DNA of 64,000 nt, taken from contig NZ_MRCC01000001.1 of NCBI RefSeq assembly GCF_001904655.1, positions 248,001 to 312,000 of the forward strand. The letters are read 5' to 3'. Position 1 is the stretch's first letter. Every line of letters starts with the position of its first letter. The notes beneath the pieces are model-generated. The model searched no databases. It had not been told where the DNA came from and saw only the letters and a list, made by a program, of their open reading frames with translations. A program made the translations under genes and the position numbers. This DNA is from Chroogloeocystis siderophila 5.2 s.c.1 (GTDB lineage Bacteria > Cyanobacteriota > Cyanobacteriia > Cyanobacteriales > Chroococcidiopsidaceae). This document shows, piece after piece, positions 8,065 through 17,941 of the stretch.

Positions 8065-9549
8065 ATGACGCTCTCCATGCATCCCAGTACCTTACTGCTA
8101 ACCAGGGAACTACCAAACCTGCAATATAGCTCAACACGCGATCGCTTCGATGAAACTTGGGAAGCACCATTATCGACTCTTTTAGGCTTAGGGCGTGCAG
8201 CAGGGGCTGATTTTGTTGAATTTTTCTTAGAGCGAGTCAACTATATCAACTGTCTAGCCGAAGACGACACGATTACCAGCATTTCTCCACGACTATCGAC
8301 AGGTGCAGGCGTCCGAGTTTTTCGCGGTAAAGCCGATTGCTACGTCAGCACCAACGATTTATCATTTACAGGACTCAAAGCCGCTTTAGAAAAAGGCTTA
8401 TCGATCTTAGGATTACAACTTCCTGCACCTAACGGTTATGTTCCAGAAATTAACCTAGAACTTTTGCGCGACTACGCCACCAAAAAAGGTAAAGAGTCTT
8501 GGCTTGCAGGATGCAGTTCCATGCGCGAAATGGGTGAAATCCTCCTCGACGCTAATGCGCAGTTAAAACAAAAAGCAACTCACGTACAATCAAGACGTGC
8601 AGTGTATTTCCGTGATTGGCAAGAAGTTTTAGTTGCAGCGAGTGATGGAACTTTCGCTAGAGACATCCGCCTGACACAATCTGTAGGTTATAACCTTTTG
8701 TGTGCCGATGGGGCAAATCGTTCATCGATTAGTAAGCGCGTTGGAAGCACCAGCGAACCCGACTTCTTAAGAAGTTGGAACTATCAAACTGATGCTGAAG
8801 AAGTCGCCGAATCGGCTGGAAAAATGCTTTACGCCGACTATGTAGAATCCGGTAATTACCCCATCATCATGGCAAACGAGTTTGGGGGCGTGATCTTCCA
8901 CGAAGCTTGCGGACACTTACTAGAAACCACCCAAATTGAGCGGAAAACAACTCCATTTGCAGATAAGAAAGGCGAAAAAATTGCCCATGAAAGCCTGACA
9001 GCTTGGGATGAAGGGCTTTCTCAAGATGCCTTTGGGACGATTGACATGGACGATGAAGGAATGCCAGCGCAAAGAACATTGTTGATCGAAAACGGCATTT
9101 TGAAGAATTTTATCAGCGATCGCACCGGTTCAATGCGTACCGGACACCCTCGCACTGGTAGCGGACGCCGCCAAAACTACACATATGCAGCTGCATCAAG
9201 GATGCGTAACACGTACATCGCACCAGGAAACTACACCAACGAAGACTTATTTGCCTCGATCGACAAAGGGATATACTGCAAGAAAATGGGCGGTGGTAGC
9301 GTTGGTCCTACAGGACAATTTAACTTCGCTGTCGATGAAGCTTACCTGATTGAAAACGGCAAAATTACCAAACCCCTCAAAGGCGCTACCTTAATTGGTG
9401 ACGCGCAAGAGATTATGAACAAAATTTCGATGTGTTCGCAAGACTTAGGACTCGCAGCAGGATTCTGCGGTTCGGTTAGCGGTAGTGTTTACGTTACCGT
9501 AGGTCAACCCCACATCAAAGTTGATTCGATTACTGTCGGTGGAAGATAG
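8065..9549 (+). CDS. tldD: Metalloprotease TldD
   Basis: TldD is the catalytic subunit of the TldD/TldE zinc protease, which unwinds and cleaves small peptides such as microcin precursors in other bacteria. The zinc-binding HEACGH motif is present (first His near residue 279, within [14 protein letters not shown]), as is the C-terminal GGxxG-rich region. The ATG at 8065 is preferred over the in-frame TTG at 8047 because GAAGGA lies about ten bases before it. Length (about 494 residues) is normal for cyanobacterial TldD. tldE follows immediately, so both subunits are probably made from one transcript. Confidence 0.92.
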   Translation: MTLSMHPSTLLLTRELPNLQYSSTRDRFDETWEAPLSTLLGLGRAAGADFVEFFLERVNYINCLAEDDTITSISPRLSTGAGVRVFRGKADCYVSTNDLSFTGLKAALEKGLSILGLQLPAPNGYVPEINLELLRDYATKKGKESWLAGCSSMREMGEILLDANAQLKQKATHVQSRRAVYFRDWQEVLVAASDGTFARDIRLTQSVGYNLLCADGANRSSISKRVGSTSEPDFLRSWNYQTDAEEVAESAGKMLYADYVESGNYPIIMANEFGGVIFHEACGHLLETTQIERKTTPFADKKGEKIAHESLTAWDEGLSQDAFGTIDMDDEGMPAQRTLLIENGILKNFISDRTGSMRTGHPRTGSGRRQNYTYAAASRMRNTYIAPGNYTNEDLFASIDKGIYCKKMGGGSVGPTGQFNFAVDEAYLIENGKITKPLKGATLIGDAQEIMNKISMCSQDLGLAAGFCGSVSGSVYVTVGQPHIKVDSITVGGR

Positions 9550-9556
9550 ATTGATT

Positions 9557-10897
9557 ATGCCTAATATTGATGAACTTGCAGGATATACGCAAGCAAGTGC
9601 AGAACGCCTGGGGATAAAAAAATTTGATATTTATGGTTCATCCGTTGACGAAACCAGCGTTCAAGTTGATAGCGGTGAACCCAAACAAGTCAAAGCCTCG
9701 AATCGTTCCAGTGTCATTGTACGCGTCTGGAATAAAGATAATACCGTTGGAGTAACCAGCACTACTGATGTTGATCGTGATGGTATTGATTTAGCTTTAA
9801 AAACAGCTTATGAAGCAAGTTTCTTTGGAGTCAAAGAAAATGTCCCTGACTTTAGCCCTGAAGCTACTGCTGAACTGAAAGCCGATACCGAAGCAACAGC
9901 CCCCCAAGCACCAGTTTCACAACTCATTGACACTTTGATTGAAGCTGAAAAAAAACTCTTACAAGCGCATCCTGCAATCAAAGGCGTACCGTATAACGGC
10001 TTATCTCAAAGAGATTTTAGCCGCTTCTACCTGAATAGTAACGGCGCAATGCGTAATGAAGCGCGTTCCTATACATCAATTTATCTTTACACCAAGACCG
10101 AACAAGAAGGCAAAAAACCTCGTAGTGCTGGCGCTTTTCGGATTAATCGTAGTTTAGAACAAATTGATTTACAAGGTTGCGTACAAGAAGCAGCAGAGAA
10201 GACAATTAGCCATTTGGATTACGAAAAAATTAAATCAGGCAAATATCGCGTTGTTTTCTCACCAGAAGCTTTTTTAAGTTTATTAGGTGCTTTTTCTAAT
10301 CTTTTTAATGCCCAAAATATCTTAGATAAGCAAAGTCTTTCTACACCAGAATCTTTAGGCAAACAAATTGCTTCACCTTTACTTTCAGTGTGTGATGATG
10401 CGTTGCATCCTGAGAATATTGCCGCAGAAACTTTTGATGGTGAAGGAACACCAACGCGACGAATTGCCTTAATTACTAATGGAGTTTTAAGCAATTTTAT
10501 CCATAGTGCAGGTACAGCAAAACGGTTTAATACTCAACCTACAGGTCATGCAAATATTGGTGCAAAAGTTAGTGTAAGTTCGCATTTTTATCACGTATTT
10601 CCTGGGGAAAATGCATCGCAAGAATATAGTTTAGATAGTGCGGAAAATATCATTTTTATTGATGACGTGCAAGCGCTTCATGCAGGTGTTAAAGCGTTAC
10701 AAGGTTCTTTTTCTCTTCCGTTTGACGGTTGGATAGTCAACAACGGTAAAAAAACAAGTATTGAGTCTGCAACGGTAGCAGGAGATTTTCTAGAATTATT
10801 GCAGTCAATCGTTTTTGTCGAGCAAGAACCTGAATTAACACCAACAGGAGTTTGTCCAAAAATTTGGGTTGATAATCTTTCAATTACTGGTGAGTAA
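9557..10897 (+). CDS. tldE: TldE/PmbA subunit of the TldD/TldE protease
   Basis: This is the non-catalytic partner of TldD. The protein has the PmbA/TldE fold hallmarks: a conserved N-terminal domain with QVDSGEPKQVKASNRSSVIVRVW, and the C-terminal half with EGTPTRRIALITNGVLSNFIHSAGTAKRF and GHANIGAKVSVSSHF. It lacks the HExxxH zinc motif of TldD, as expected for TldE. The ATG at 9557, seven bases after the tldD stop, sits behind GGAAG and is preferred over the frame start at 9521, which would overlap tldD. No obvious RiPP precursor or modification gene lies nearby. Confidence 0.9.
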   Translation: MPNIDELAGYTQASAERLGIKKFDIYGSSVDETSVQVDSGEPKQVKASNRSSVIVRVWNKDNTVGVTSTTDVDRDGIDLALKTAYEASFFGVKENVPDFSPEATAELKADTEATAPQAPVSQLIDTLIEAEKKLLQAHPAIKGVPYNGLSQRDFSRFYLNSNGAMRNEARSYTSIYLYTKTEQEGKKPRSAGAFRINRSLEQIDLQGCVQEAAEKTISHLDYEKIKSGKYRVVFSPEAFLSLLGAFSNLFNAQNILDKQSLSTPESLGKQIASPLLSVCDDALHPENIAAETFDGEGTPTRRIALITNGVLSNFIHSAGTAKRFNTQPTGHANIGAKVSVSSHFYHVFPGENASQEYSLDSAENIIFIDDVQALHAGVKALQGSFSLPFDGWIVNNGKKTSIESATVAGDFLELLQSIVFVEQEPELTPTGVCPKIWVDNLSITGE

Positions 10898-10916
10898 AGT
10901 AATACCTGTTTTCAGT

Positions 10917-12168
10917 CTATTTAGTATCAGTAGTGCAATTTGGTTCTATATCTTCTAAATCTCGCAATTCTCGGTAGGCGAAGCCGCCACAGCCAACTAG
11001 TAATAAACAGATGGCGGTGATAACATACAAAACTGCCATCCCAGAACCAGAACTACTGCTAAAGATACCACCTAGGATAGTTGCTATTCCTCTATGTGAC
11101 ATGGCGGGTTCAAATACTCGCTCTGCTAAAGGATCAGCAATAAAAATTGCGATCGCCGACACAATTTGTAAAATTAAAGCATTCGCGGCAAATACCCGCC
11201 CTTGTATCTCTGGAGCCACGTTTGCCATCCAAAGTGCCGTTTCATCACTACTCAGCAGTGGGAAATTTAACGAGGAGCAAAATTGTGCAGGAATCCACAC
11301 AAACATTGTACGCCCTAAGCCAAAGACAGTTTTACTCTAACCCTGCCCCAATAAATCCTAGCAGCATGCCATCAATACGCCGCTGAGGATCACCCCAAAC
11401 ACTGATAATAAATGCACCTGTGACGCCTCCAACCCCAGCAGATGCCGCAACACTGCCTAAAACTTGAGCACTACTATCGGTACGTGCGAGAATCATCGGG
11501 TCGTAAAAGGCTCCTCCAAGGTCATGCGCAAACCAAAATAGGGCAGTTGTCACCAATAAAGCACTAAACCTCGGTGATTCCAGATAAAGCGCCGTCCAAA
11601 AGTCAGAGTCTCTAAAACTTGCTGATTGGCATCAGGACGCGATGGCTGGGGGATATTAACAGCAACCAATGTGGCGATCGCTACGGTAAAAGTTGTTAAA
11701 TCAATTAAGAGAATACATAACAGTCCAACTACAGGATAAAGACTACCAGCCAACGCCGGAGCAAAGCTCGCAGAACCATAGTGTACGATCAAACCCATAG
11801 CGCGGATATAGTGCTGTTGTGGCACAATTATTGCAATCGAGGTTGAGTAGGCAAGCTGCTGACATTTGCCCAAAACTACCATTAACCGCACTTGTTAAGT
11901 AAAGATGCCATATTTGTAAGTTATCAGTAAGATACAGTAGCAATTGCATCTCCTAAGAGCATCAACCGCTTACGATTGAAGCAATCGACAATGATGCCTG
12001 CAAACAGAGTAATCTGAATGCGTGGTAATTGCGAAAAAAGCCGACAAGTGCCAATGCTGTCGCTGAACTTGTCAGTTTCCCAGCCCAAATTATCAGGGCA
12101 AACTCGGTCATATAACTGCCGATGGTAAAGACAAGTTGACCAAACCAAACAATGGTAAAGGTACGCAC
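10917..12168 (-). pseudogene. Frameshifted MFS efflux transporter
   Basis: Consecutive reading frames on the minus strand reconstruct one major facilitator of the macrolide/EntS-like efflux type. The N-terminus (MRTFTIVWFGQLVFTIGSYMTEFALIIWAGKL) begins at 12168. The frame then shifts to one carrying QITLFAGIIVDCFNRKRLMLLGDAIAT. Further pieces run about 11891-11550, 11556-11332 (FAHDLGGAFYDPMILAR) and 11306-10917 (ETALWMANVAPEIQGRVFAANALILQIVSAIAIFIADPLAERVFEP). At least four frame disruptions separate them, so no functional product is possible. Sequencing errors are unlikely to explain so many breaks, since neighbouring genes are intact. Confidence 0.88.
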
Positions 12169-12577
12169 AGGGTAATATTATGTTGGAGAGGAATCGTTCA
12201 ACGGTTATCAAGAATTTAGGAACTAGAGAATGCAATTTTTAATCGGTAACGCAAGTGATATCAATTGACGTTCAAGTGTCTCAAGTTATCAAAGCCAAGC
12301 AAGTTATCGGTATTTTAAATAACTTTGAATAGGATAAAAGTATCGTCTTGTAGCAACAATCTTGCCTCTAGTTAATAAATTGCTAACTCTTACAACGATT
12401 GTGCTGGTTCAAAATTCTGACATGGGTTAATTCGGAATGATCGCTTATGAAGTAATGTTTTAAATGCTACATTTATGGTGAATTTTTCAGTATTTATACT
12501 GAAAAATATTTAGATGCATATTTTCCCCAACTTACCCCTACTGTCTAAAAAATTGAGGAATCAGGGAGCGATCGCGG
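12169..12577. other. Intergenic region between two pseudogenes
   Basis: About 400 bases with no gene. The only structure noticed is the perfect palindrome at 12482-12507. Both flanks are decayed genes, so the region may be residual DNA from lost genes. Confidence 0.4.
12482..12507. repeat. 26-base near-perfect palindrome
   Basis: Twelve-base arms ATTTTTCAGTAT and ATACTGAAAAAT are separated by two T residues and pair perfectly. It lies about 70 bases before the STAND-protein remnant and could be an operator or a bidirectional terminator. Confidence 0.6.
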
Positions 12578-12985
12578 ATGGACGCAGAAGAAGCACCACG
12601 CTTATTGGATAAACTTTTGCAACAGTAAAGACTGACTGACGTGCAGGAACTTAGACTCCGCCTGACATGGCAAAAATTAACCTATGCAGAGATGGCAGAA
12701 AGAACTAATTATGAACCTGATTACATAAAGTTCGTTGGCTTTCAATTGTGGCAGCTACTTTCAACAGCACTAGGAGAGAAAGTAACCAAGAGTAATTTTA
12801 AGTCGGTTTTAAGACGAAAAGCAGAAAAATTTAAGATATTAAGATAGTAGATGATTCTACATATCATCAAGTAAAACAAGCGATTAGTCCTGAAAATCAT
12901 CCCCAAGCGATCGCACGCAAATACCAAGACTGGCAAAAAGCAATCGACGTTGCTGGATTCTACGGGCGCACTCCAGAAGGAGAAA
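12578..12985 (+). pseudogene. Remnant of a vMAP/NB-ARC (STAND) regulator
   Basis: The ATG at 12578 opens MDAEEAPRLLDKLLQQ and then hits TAA. The reading continues as LTDVQELRLRLTWQKLTYAEMAERTNYEPDYIKFVGFQLWQLLSTALGEKVTKSNFKSVLRRK (through about 12820). This matches the N-terminal helical domain seen in cyanobacterial STAND proteins with NB-ARC and WD40 modules. Downstream, about 12885-12980, another frame reads QDWQKAIDVAGFYGRTPE, resembling the linker (DWGEAxDVSVFYGRTEE) that precedes the NB-ARC P-loop. No P-loop, NB-ARC or WD40 domain follows, so only the N-terminal fifth survives, broken by an early stop and more stops. Confidence 0.75.
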
Positions 12986-13159
12986 TGATTTGTCGTTTTT
13001 ATTTGGTGAAACGGTATCAGGGGTTCGAAATCAGGGAATTCTCGCAGCGAAAGTATATGTTGGTAGTGCCAGAATTCTTGACACACAGCGATAATAGCTA
13101 TTATCCATTACCAATTACCAGCCTTAATTTAGATAACTTGTCTAGCCATTATTACGCAA

Positions 13160-14413
13160 TTAATATTTAAGTCGTTTTTGGCGATAGTTGGCGACAGATT
13201 CGACAATGCCGATCGCAATGAAGTTAGTAAGTAATGCAGATCGTCCATAACTCAACCACGGTAGAGGAATTCCGGTGACAGGTGCAAGACCAATCGTCAT
13301 CGCAATATTAACGATCGCCTGAAAAACGATCATCGATAACACACCAATCGCCAATAAAGAGCCAAAGTTGTCTTTAGCAGTTTGTGCAATAACGACTAAG
13401 CGCAAACAAATCAACCAAAAGACAAACAACACCGCTAAACCACCGACAAAGCCGAGTTCTTCGCCAATCGCCGAGAAAATAAAATCGGTGTGTTGTTCTG
13501 GGACGAAGTTAAGCTGCGTTTGCGTTCCTTGATATAAACCTTGTCCCCACAATTCACCTGCGCCGATCGCAATTCGCGATTGAATGAGATGGTAGCCGCC
13601 GCCAAGCGGATCTTTTTCTGGATTGAGGAACAAAATCAAGCGATTTTTTTGGTAGTCTTGCAACAATCCCCAAAGAATGAAACCTAATTGACCCGCCGCA
13701 AAATTAACGGCGATCGCACCCAACGCCCCTAACCATCGCCAGGGTAAAGTTCGCCACGCAATAAAACTCATTGTTGCAGTCCAGGCGAACCATGCAGGTA
13801 GATAAATGTTAAATAAAATGACAGCAATAATTGGAGAAACAAGTAAAATTAACCAACCAGGGTTGGCATTTCCCCAATAAAGCATTCCCAGTGTAATTGC
13901 ACCGAAAACAAGCGATGTGCCTAAATCAGGTTGAATGAATACCAACAACCAAGGAACCGCAGTCACAGCTAAAGCTCGGATGACGGATGGAATGGTTGCG
14001 GCGGTGCGTGAGTGCAAAAGTGCGGCTAAGGTGATAACGACGCCAATTTTAGCGAATTCTGACGGCTGGACATTAAAGCCACCAATACCGATCCAACGCT
14101 GCGCACCTTTAGCGGTTGTACCGATGAAAATGACAATTAGGAGCGAGATATTCGTCAGTGTATAAATGACCCAGTGCCATTGAAGCAAGTTTTCGTAGCG
14201 ACAACGCGCGATGAATAATGCTAGCACAAGACCAATACCACCAATAAGCCAGTGCTGCCACCAATCGGTCAATCCCTGATTCAATTCAGCGCTGCGAATC
14301 ATGATTCCACCAAACACAGTTAAACCGGCAACGGCAATCAGTAATATCCAATCGACTTGTTGCCATGGTGCTAGTAGATATTTCCAGCGTAGGGATGATA
14401 AGATTCGCAACAT
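13160..14413 (-). CDS. rodA: Rod shape-determining glycosyltransferase RodA
   Basis: RodA is a SEDS-family peptidoglycan polymerase that acts with a class B penicillin-binding protein in side-wall growth. The 417-residue product has about ten membrane segments and SEDS hallmarks: GAQRWIGIGGFNVQPSEFAKIGVV, the FIQPDLGTSLVFG stretch with its catalytic Asp, and the C-terminal IGLAPVTGIPLPWLSYGRS motif. It is intact and of normal length. It belongs functionally with mreD at 61-624 but is not adjacent. The mrp gene lies upstream on the same strand, about 90 bases away. Confidence 0.95.
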   Translation of the reverse strand: MLRILSSLRWKYLLAPWQQVDWILLIAVAGLTVFGGIMIRSAELNQGLTDWWQHWLIGGIGLVLALFIARCRYENLLQWHWVIYTLTNISLLIVIFIGTTAKGAQRWIGIGGFNVQPSEFAKIGVVITLAALLHSRTAATIPSVIRALAVTAVPWLLVFIQPDLGTSLVFGAITLGMLYWGNANPGWLILLVSPIIAVILFNIYLPAWFAWTATMSFIAWRTLPWRWLGALGAIAVNFAAGQLGFILWGLLQDYQKNRLILFLNPEKDPLGGGYHLIQSRIAIGAGELWGQGLYQGTQTQLNFVPEQHTDFIFSAIGEELGFVGGLAVLFVFWLICLRLVVIAQTAKDNFGSLLAIGVLSMIVFQAIVNIAMTIGLAPVTGIPLPWLSYGRSALLTNFIAIGIVESVANYRQKRLKY

Positions 14414-14505
14414 TAGAAGAGGACACAGGTCAGGGTTTAAAAGATAGAAACTTGAGTAAGTTGAGCGGGTAGGCGTGCTAACTTCTGACTCACGTTCCCT
14501 TATTT

Positions 14506-15576
14506 CTAAGTTAAAGCTGCGACAGAGACTTTACCAGCAATACTGAGGGCGATCGCTTTTAAGGCTTTGGCAGAGGCGGAATCAGGGTCTGCAACCACAA
14601 TTGGAACGCCGCGATCGCCACCTTGACGTAAGGTTATTTCTAGCGGTACGCATCCGAGTAACGGTACGCCAAGTTCCGCAGCAGTTTTTTCGCCACCACC
14701 CGAACCAAAAATGTCATACTGCTTATCTGGCATATCTGGAGGGATGAAGTAACTCATATTTTCGACAATGCCCAATACAGGAACTTGCATTTGCTGAAAC
14801 ATCCGCAAGCCTTTACGCGCATCAAGTAGCGCTACAGTTTGTGGTGTCGTGACAATGACTGCACCCGCCATAGGAACTGCTTGCGTCAGCGTTAATTGTG
14901 CATCGCCTGTCCCTGGAGGCATATCAACAATGAGATAATCTAAATTTCCCCACTCAACTTGATACAAAAATTGGCGAATAATACCATTCAGCATGGGTCC
15001 GCGCCAAATTACAGGTTGATCGCGATCAATCAAAAATCCCATCGATACCAATTTCACGCCATGATTGAACGCCGGTTCTAGTACTTCACCTTGTTTACCT
15101 TGCCGTACCATGACTTGACTGTCCCCAAGTCCTAGCATCGTTGGTGCATTCGGTCCGTAAATATCGGCATCGAGTAACCCAACTTTTGCTCCTGTTTGGG
15201 CAAGTGCAACTGCGACATTCACAGCAACAGTACTTTTTCCGACTCCTCCTTTACCACTAGACACTGCCAAAATATTTTTGACACCAGCAATTCCAGCACG
15301 GTCAGGTAGGCTTTTTTGTTGTGGCGTTTCGGCGGTTACATCAACAGAAACATCGGTTATACCTGGTAACTGCTTCACAGCTTTCTGACAGTCTTCTACG
15401 ATAAATTCTCGCAACGGACAAGCTGGAGTCGTTAACACTAAGGTGAAGCTGACCTTGCCATCGTCAATCTTGACGTTGCGAATCATGTTCAGTTCCACCA
15501 AGCTTTTGCGAAGTTCGGGATCTTGTACGGGGCGCAAAACTTCTAAAACAGAACTGGAGTTGAGTATTTCTGACAT
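14506..15576 (-). CDS. mrp: Mrp/ApbC iron-sulfur cluster carrier ATPase
   Basis: This is a P-loop NTPase of the Mrp/NBP35 family that carries and delivers Fe-S clusters. Residues about 8-85 form the MIP18 (DUF59) domain. The ATPase domain follows with the deviant Walker A GKGGVGKST, and switch motifs DADIYGPN and DMPPGTGD. ATG at 15576 gives the usual MSEILNSSSVLEVLRPVQDPELRKS start; the frame extends to a TTG at 15597 that is less likely. Length about 356 residues is typical. Such proteins matter in cyanobacteria because of the heavy Fe-S demand of photosystem I. Confidence 0.93.
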   Translation of the reverse strand: MSEILNSSSVLEVLRPVQDPELRKSLVELNMIRNVKIDDGKVSFTLVLTTPACPLREFIVEDCQKAVKQLPGITDVSVDVTAETPQQKSLPDRAGIAGVKNILAVSSGKGGVGKSTVAVNVAVALAQTGAKVGLLDADIYGPNAPTMLGLGDSQVMVRQGKQGEVLEPAFNHGVKLVSMGFLIDRDQPVIWRGPMLNGIIRQFLYQVEWGNLDYLIVDMPPGTGDAQLTLTQAVPMAGAVIVTTPQTVALLDARKGLRMFQQMQVPVLGIVENMSYFIPPDMPDKQYDIFGSGGGEKTAAELGVPLLGCVPLEITLRQGGDRGVPIVVADPDSASAKALKAIALSIAGKVSVAALT

Positions 15577-15804
15577 GGTTGGTTCACTCTCAAGCAAGGC
15601 GCAACTGTGGCAAAAAAAATTGCCCCTGCCTAAATCTTAACGGGCAAGTGCTGTCCTGAGTGAGCGACTAGAGACAAGAAGCGAGAGACGACAACCGATA
15701 GATAAGGCACGTTGTGAGGATTTAGGATAGATGATTTAATTTATTGATACTTAGCTTTGATAGAGCTTATGTTTTTTTGGCTTAGCAAGCACATTTGCGT
15801 TAGC

Positions 15805-16329
15805 TTAAAAATCAAAACATCTGTCATTTAGAGGCTTCGGTTCGGTTGAGAGTGCAGTGTTTGCTGCTTGTTCCGCCGCTGCTGCTAAAGCCGCTGCAAC
15901 TTTTGCTGCACGAGGTCGAATTAAAGACCAGATCAAAGGTGACAACCACCCATTTAATGTTACTGAGTAGGAAACACAGGTACCGCACACCGTTGACTCT
16001 ACACGGTAAATGACGCGTTCTTCTATCCCTGGAATTGATAACACGCGCACGCTCATCATTTCTCCAGGATGCACGCGTTCGACAAAAATCCGAATCGGAA
16101 TTGGACCTAAGCGCGTCACTGCTTGGAAAATTAAACCTGGTTTGGGTATTAATCCGTTCGGAACATTGGTGCTAGTAAGCAAAGGATGCCAAGAGACATC
16201 TGCCAAATTGACGACTTTTTGCCAAAGTTCATCCACCGAGGCTGAACTGATTTCTCGATATGTTCGTACTAAAGAACACTGAAACCGGCGACCTCTATGG
16301 TGAATAATTTTGGACAAGCAGCCTAGCAT
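15805..16329 (-). CDS. SRPBCC family protein
   Basis: The 174-residue protein contains a polyketide-cyclase/START-like domain (about residues 18-150), with signatures TYREISSASVDELWQKVVNLADVSWHPLLTSTNVP and the hydrophobic final helix with a basic/Ala-rich tail (RPRAAKVAAALAAAAEQAA). This fold binds small hydrophobic ligands; the ligand is unknown. The N-terminus (MLGCLSKIIHHRGRRFQCSLV) is somewhat unusual, with a possible alternative start further in. It is monocistronic between mrp and hemF. It is a different subgroup from the SRPBCC protein at 7391. Confidence 0.7.
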   Translation of the reverse strand: MLGCLSKIIHHRGRRFQCSLVRTYREISSASVDELWQKVVNLADVSWHPLLTSTNVPNGLIPKPGLIFQAVTRLGPIPIRIFVERVHPGEMMSVRVLSIPGIEERVIYRVESTVCGTCVSYSVTLNGWLSPLIWSLIRPRAAKVAAALAAAAEQAANTALSTEPKPLNDRCFDF

Positions 16330-16831
16330 CTTTCTAATCCTCCTGTCTGTAGCGTGCCAAAACTGAATTTGTTTGTTGGCGATCGCTACCGATTTTGAGC
16401 GCTCAATGTAGCCTATTTTTTTAGCCTACTTCGCTAAAATCTAGTACGTTTGTTGCAAAATTTCAATTCCTGCTATCTTTAAGGATTGTTACTACATTCT
16501 TCGCGCAATTTATTTGTCAAACTCTCAGATAATATTCAGTTTTTGTCTTCCCTCAAATGATAGAAATTGATGAAAGTCACAACGAGTCAATTAAGTGTCG
16601 TCAGAATGTAGGCAATGCGTTGTAGGTAATCATTACTATAGGCGACAACAGCTAGTAAACTAACATCACAATCAGAATCTGGAAAGAATTGTTGCATTTT
16701 AAAATTGAAGGTACAGAACAAGGCACAATTGTTATTTGTGCCACAGTTGAGCAATGTAATAGCAAACACTTTTATTGACTCAGCCTGACACAAGTCTGGA
16801 AATATTGCTTTTAAGAAATTTAAGTTGACTT
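16330..16831. other. Divergent intergenic region upstream of hemF
   Basis: About 500 bases between the start of the SRPBCC gene and hemF. It must contain both promoters. I see no clear operator; a 68-codon frame on the minus strand (16587-16793) looks accidental. Confidence 0.4.
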
Positions 16832-17866
16832 ATGACGACTGCTTTAAATCCTCAGATAACCTCCTCCCAATCTCCACCACCAGAAGATGCTAAAGTTCGA
16901 GTTAAGCAGCTGATGCAGAATCTGCAAGATAAAATCTGTCAGGAATTAGAGCAACTCGACGGTGTCGGTAAGTTTCGCCAAGATGCTTGGGAACGCGAAG
17001 AAGGTGGCGGCGGGCGATCGCGTGTGATGCGCGATGGCGCAGTTTTTGAACAAGGCGGAGTTAATTTTTCTGAGGTTTGGGGAACGCATTTACCCCCCTC
17101 GATTTTGGCACAGCGTCCCGAAGCATCTGGACATCAATGGTTTGCAACAGGAACTTCGTTAGTTTTGCATCCGCGCAATCCTTATATTCCAACAGTTCAC
17201 TTAAACTATCGTTACTTTGAAGCAGGTCCAGTTTGGTGGTTTGGCGGTGGTGCAGACTTAACACCTTACTACCCGTTTGCAGAAGATGCAGCACATTTTC
17301 ATACCACACTCAAGCAAGCCTGCGATGCACATCACAAAGAATATTATCCAACCTTTAAGCGCTGGTGTGACGAATATTTTTACCTCAAGCACCGTCAAGA
17401 AACTCGTGGCGTCGGTGGTATATTTTTTGACTACCAAGATGGTCAAGGACAGTTGTATCGCGGTCCTTTGCCCGATGGTGCAGCAGCAGCATATAGTAAC
17501 TTGCTAGGCGATTTACCACAACGCAATTGGGAAGATTTGTTTACTTTTGTACGTGATTGCGGTGATGCTTTCGTACCAGCATATGCACCAATTGTCAAGC
17601 GCCGGAAAGACATAGAGTATGGTGATCGCGAACGTCATTTTCAGCTATATCGTCGCGGTCGGTATGTAGAGTTTAATTTAGTTTACGACCGAGGCACGAT
17701 TTTCGGTCTACAAACGAACGGACGCACCGAGTCAATTTTAATGTCGCTACCGCCTTTGGTACGTTGGGAATACTGCTACGAACCCGAACCGAATACGCCC
17801 GAAGCGGAGTTGTATGAAATATTCCTAAAGCCTCAAGATTGGGCAAATTGGAAAAATCAGGGATGA
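16832..17866 (+). CDS. hemF: Oxygen-dependent coproporphyrinogen III oxidase HemF
   Basis: HemF converts coproporphyrinogen III to protoporphyrinogen IX with O2, on the shared heme and chlorophyll route. At 344 residues it is full length. Family signatures are visible: [63 protein letters not shown], and the C-terminal [38 protein letters not shown]. It begins a tetrapyrrole neighbourhood: a bilin lyase, a CobW-like GTPase and heme oxygenase lie just downstream on the opposite strand. Confidence 0.96.
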   Translation: MTTALNPQITSSQSPPPEDAKVRVKQLMQNLQDKICQELEQLDGVGKFRQDAWEREEGGGGRSRVMRDGAVFEQGGVNFSEVWGTHLPPSILAQRPEASGHQWFATGTSLVLHPRNPYIPTVHLNYRYFEAGPVWWFGGGADLTPYYPFAEDAAHFHTTLKQACDAHHKEYYPTFKRWCDEYFYLKHRQETRGVGGIFFDYQDGQGQLYRGPLPDGAAAAYSNLLGDLPQRNWEDLFTFVRDCGDAFVPAYAPIVKRRKDIEYGDRERHFQLYRRGRYVEFNLVYDRGTIFGLQTNGRTESILMSLPPLVRWEYCYEPEPNTPEAELYEIFLKPQDWANWKNQG

Positions 17867-17941
17867 TCCCGCAAGAGAAGCTGGGGAAGAAATTTTTACG
17901 ATTGCGGCATTACGTGTGTTGAATTTTGAAGAACCCCTGTA

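Noticed and set aside
13015-13040. GGGGTTCGAAATCAGG as a possible tRNA T-arm
   Set aside because: No acceptor stem, D-arm or anticodon arm around it, so not a tRNA gene.
12985-13170. 61-codon ORF downstream of the STAND remnant
   Set aside because: No ribosome-binding site or family resemblance; it lies within decayed DNA and has biased, unlike-protein composition.
16587-16793. 68-codon minus-strand ORF before hemF
   Set aside because: No ribosome-binding site and a low-complexity composition; probably accidental in AT-rich promoter DNA.
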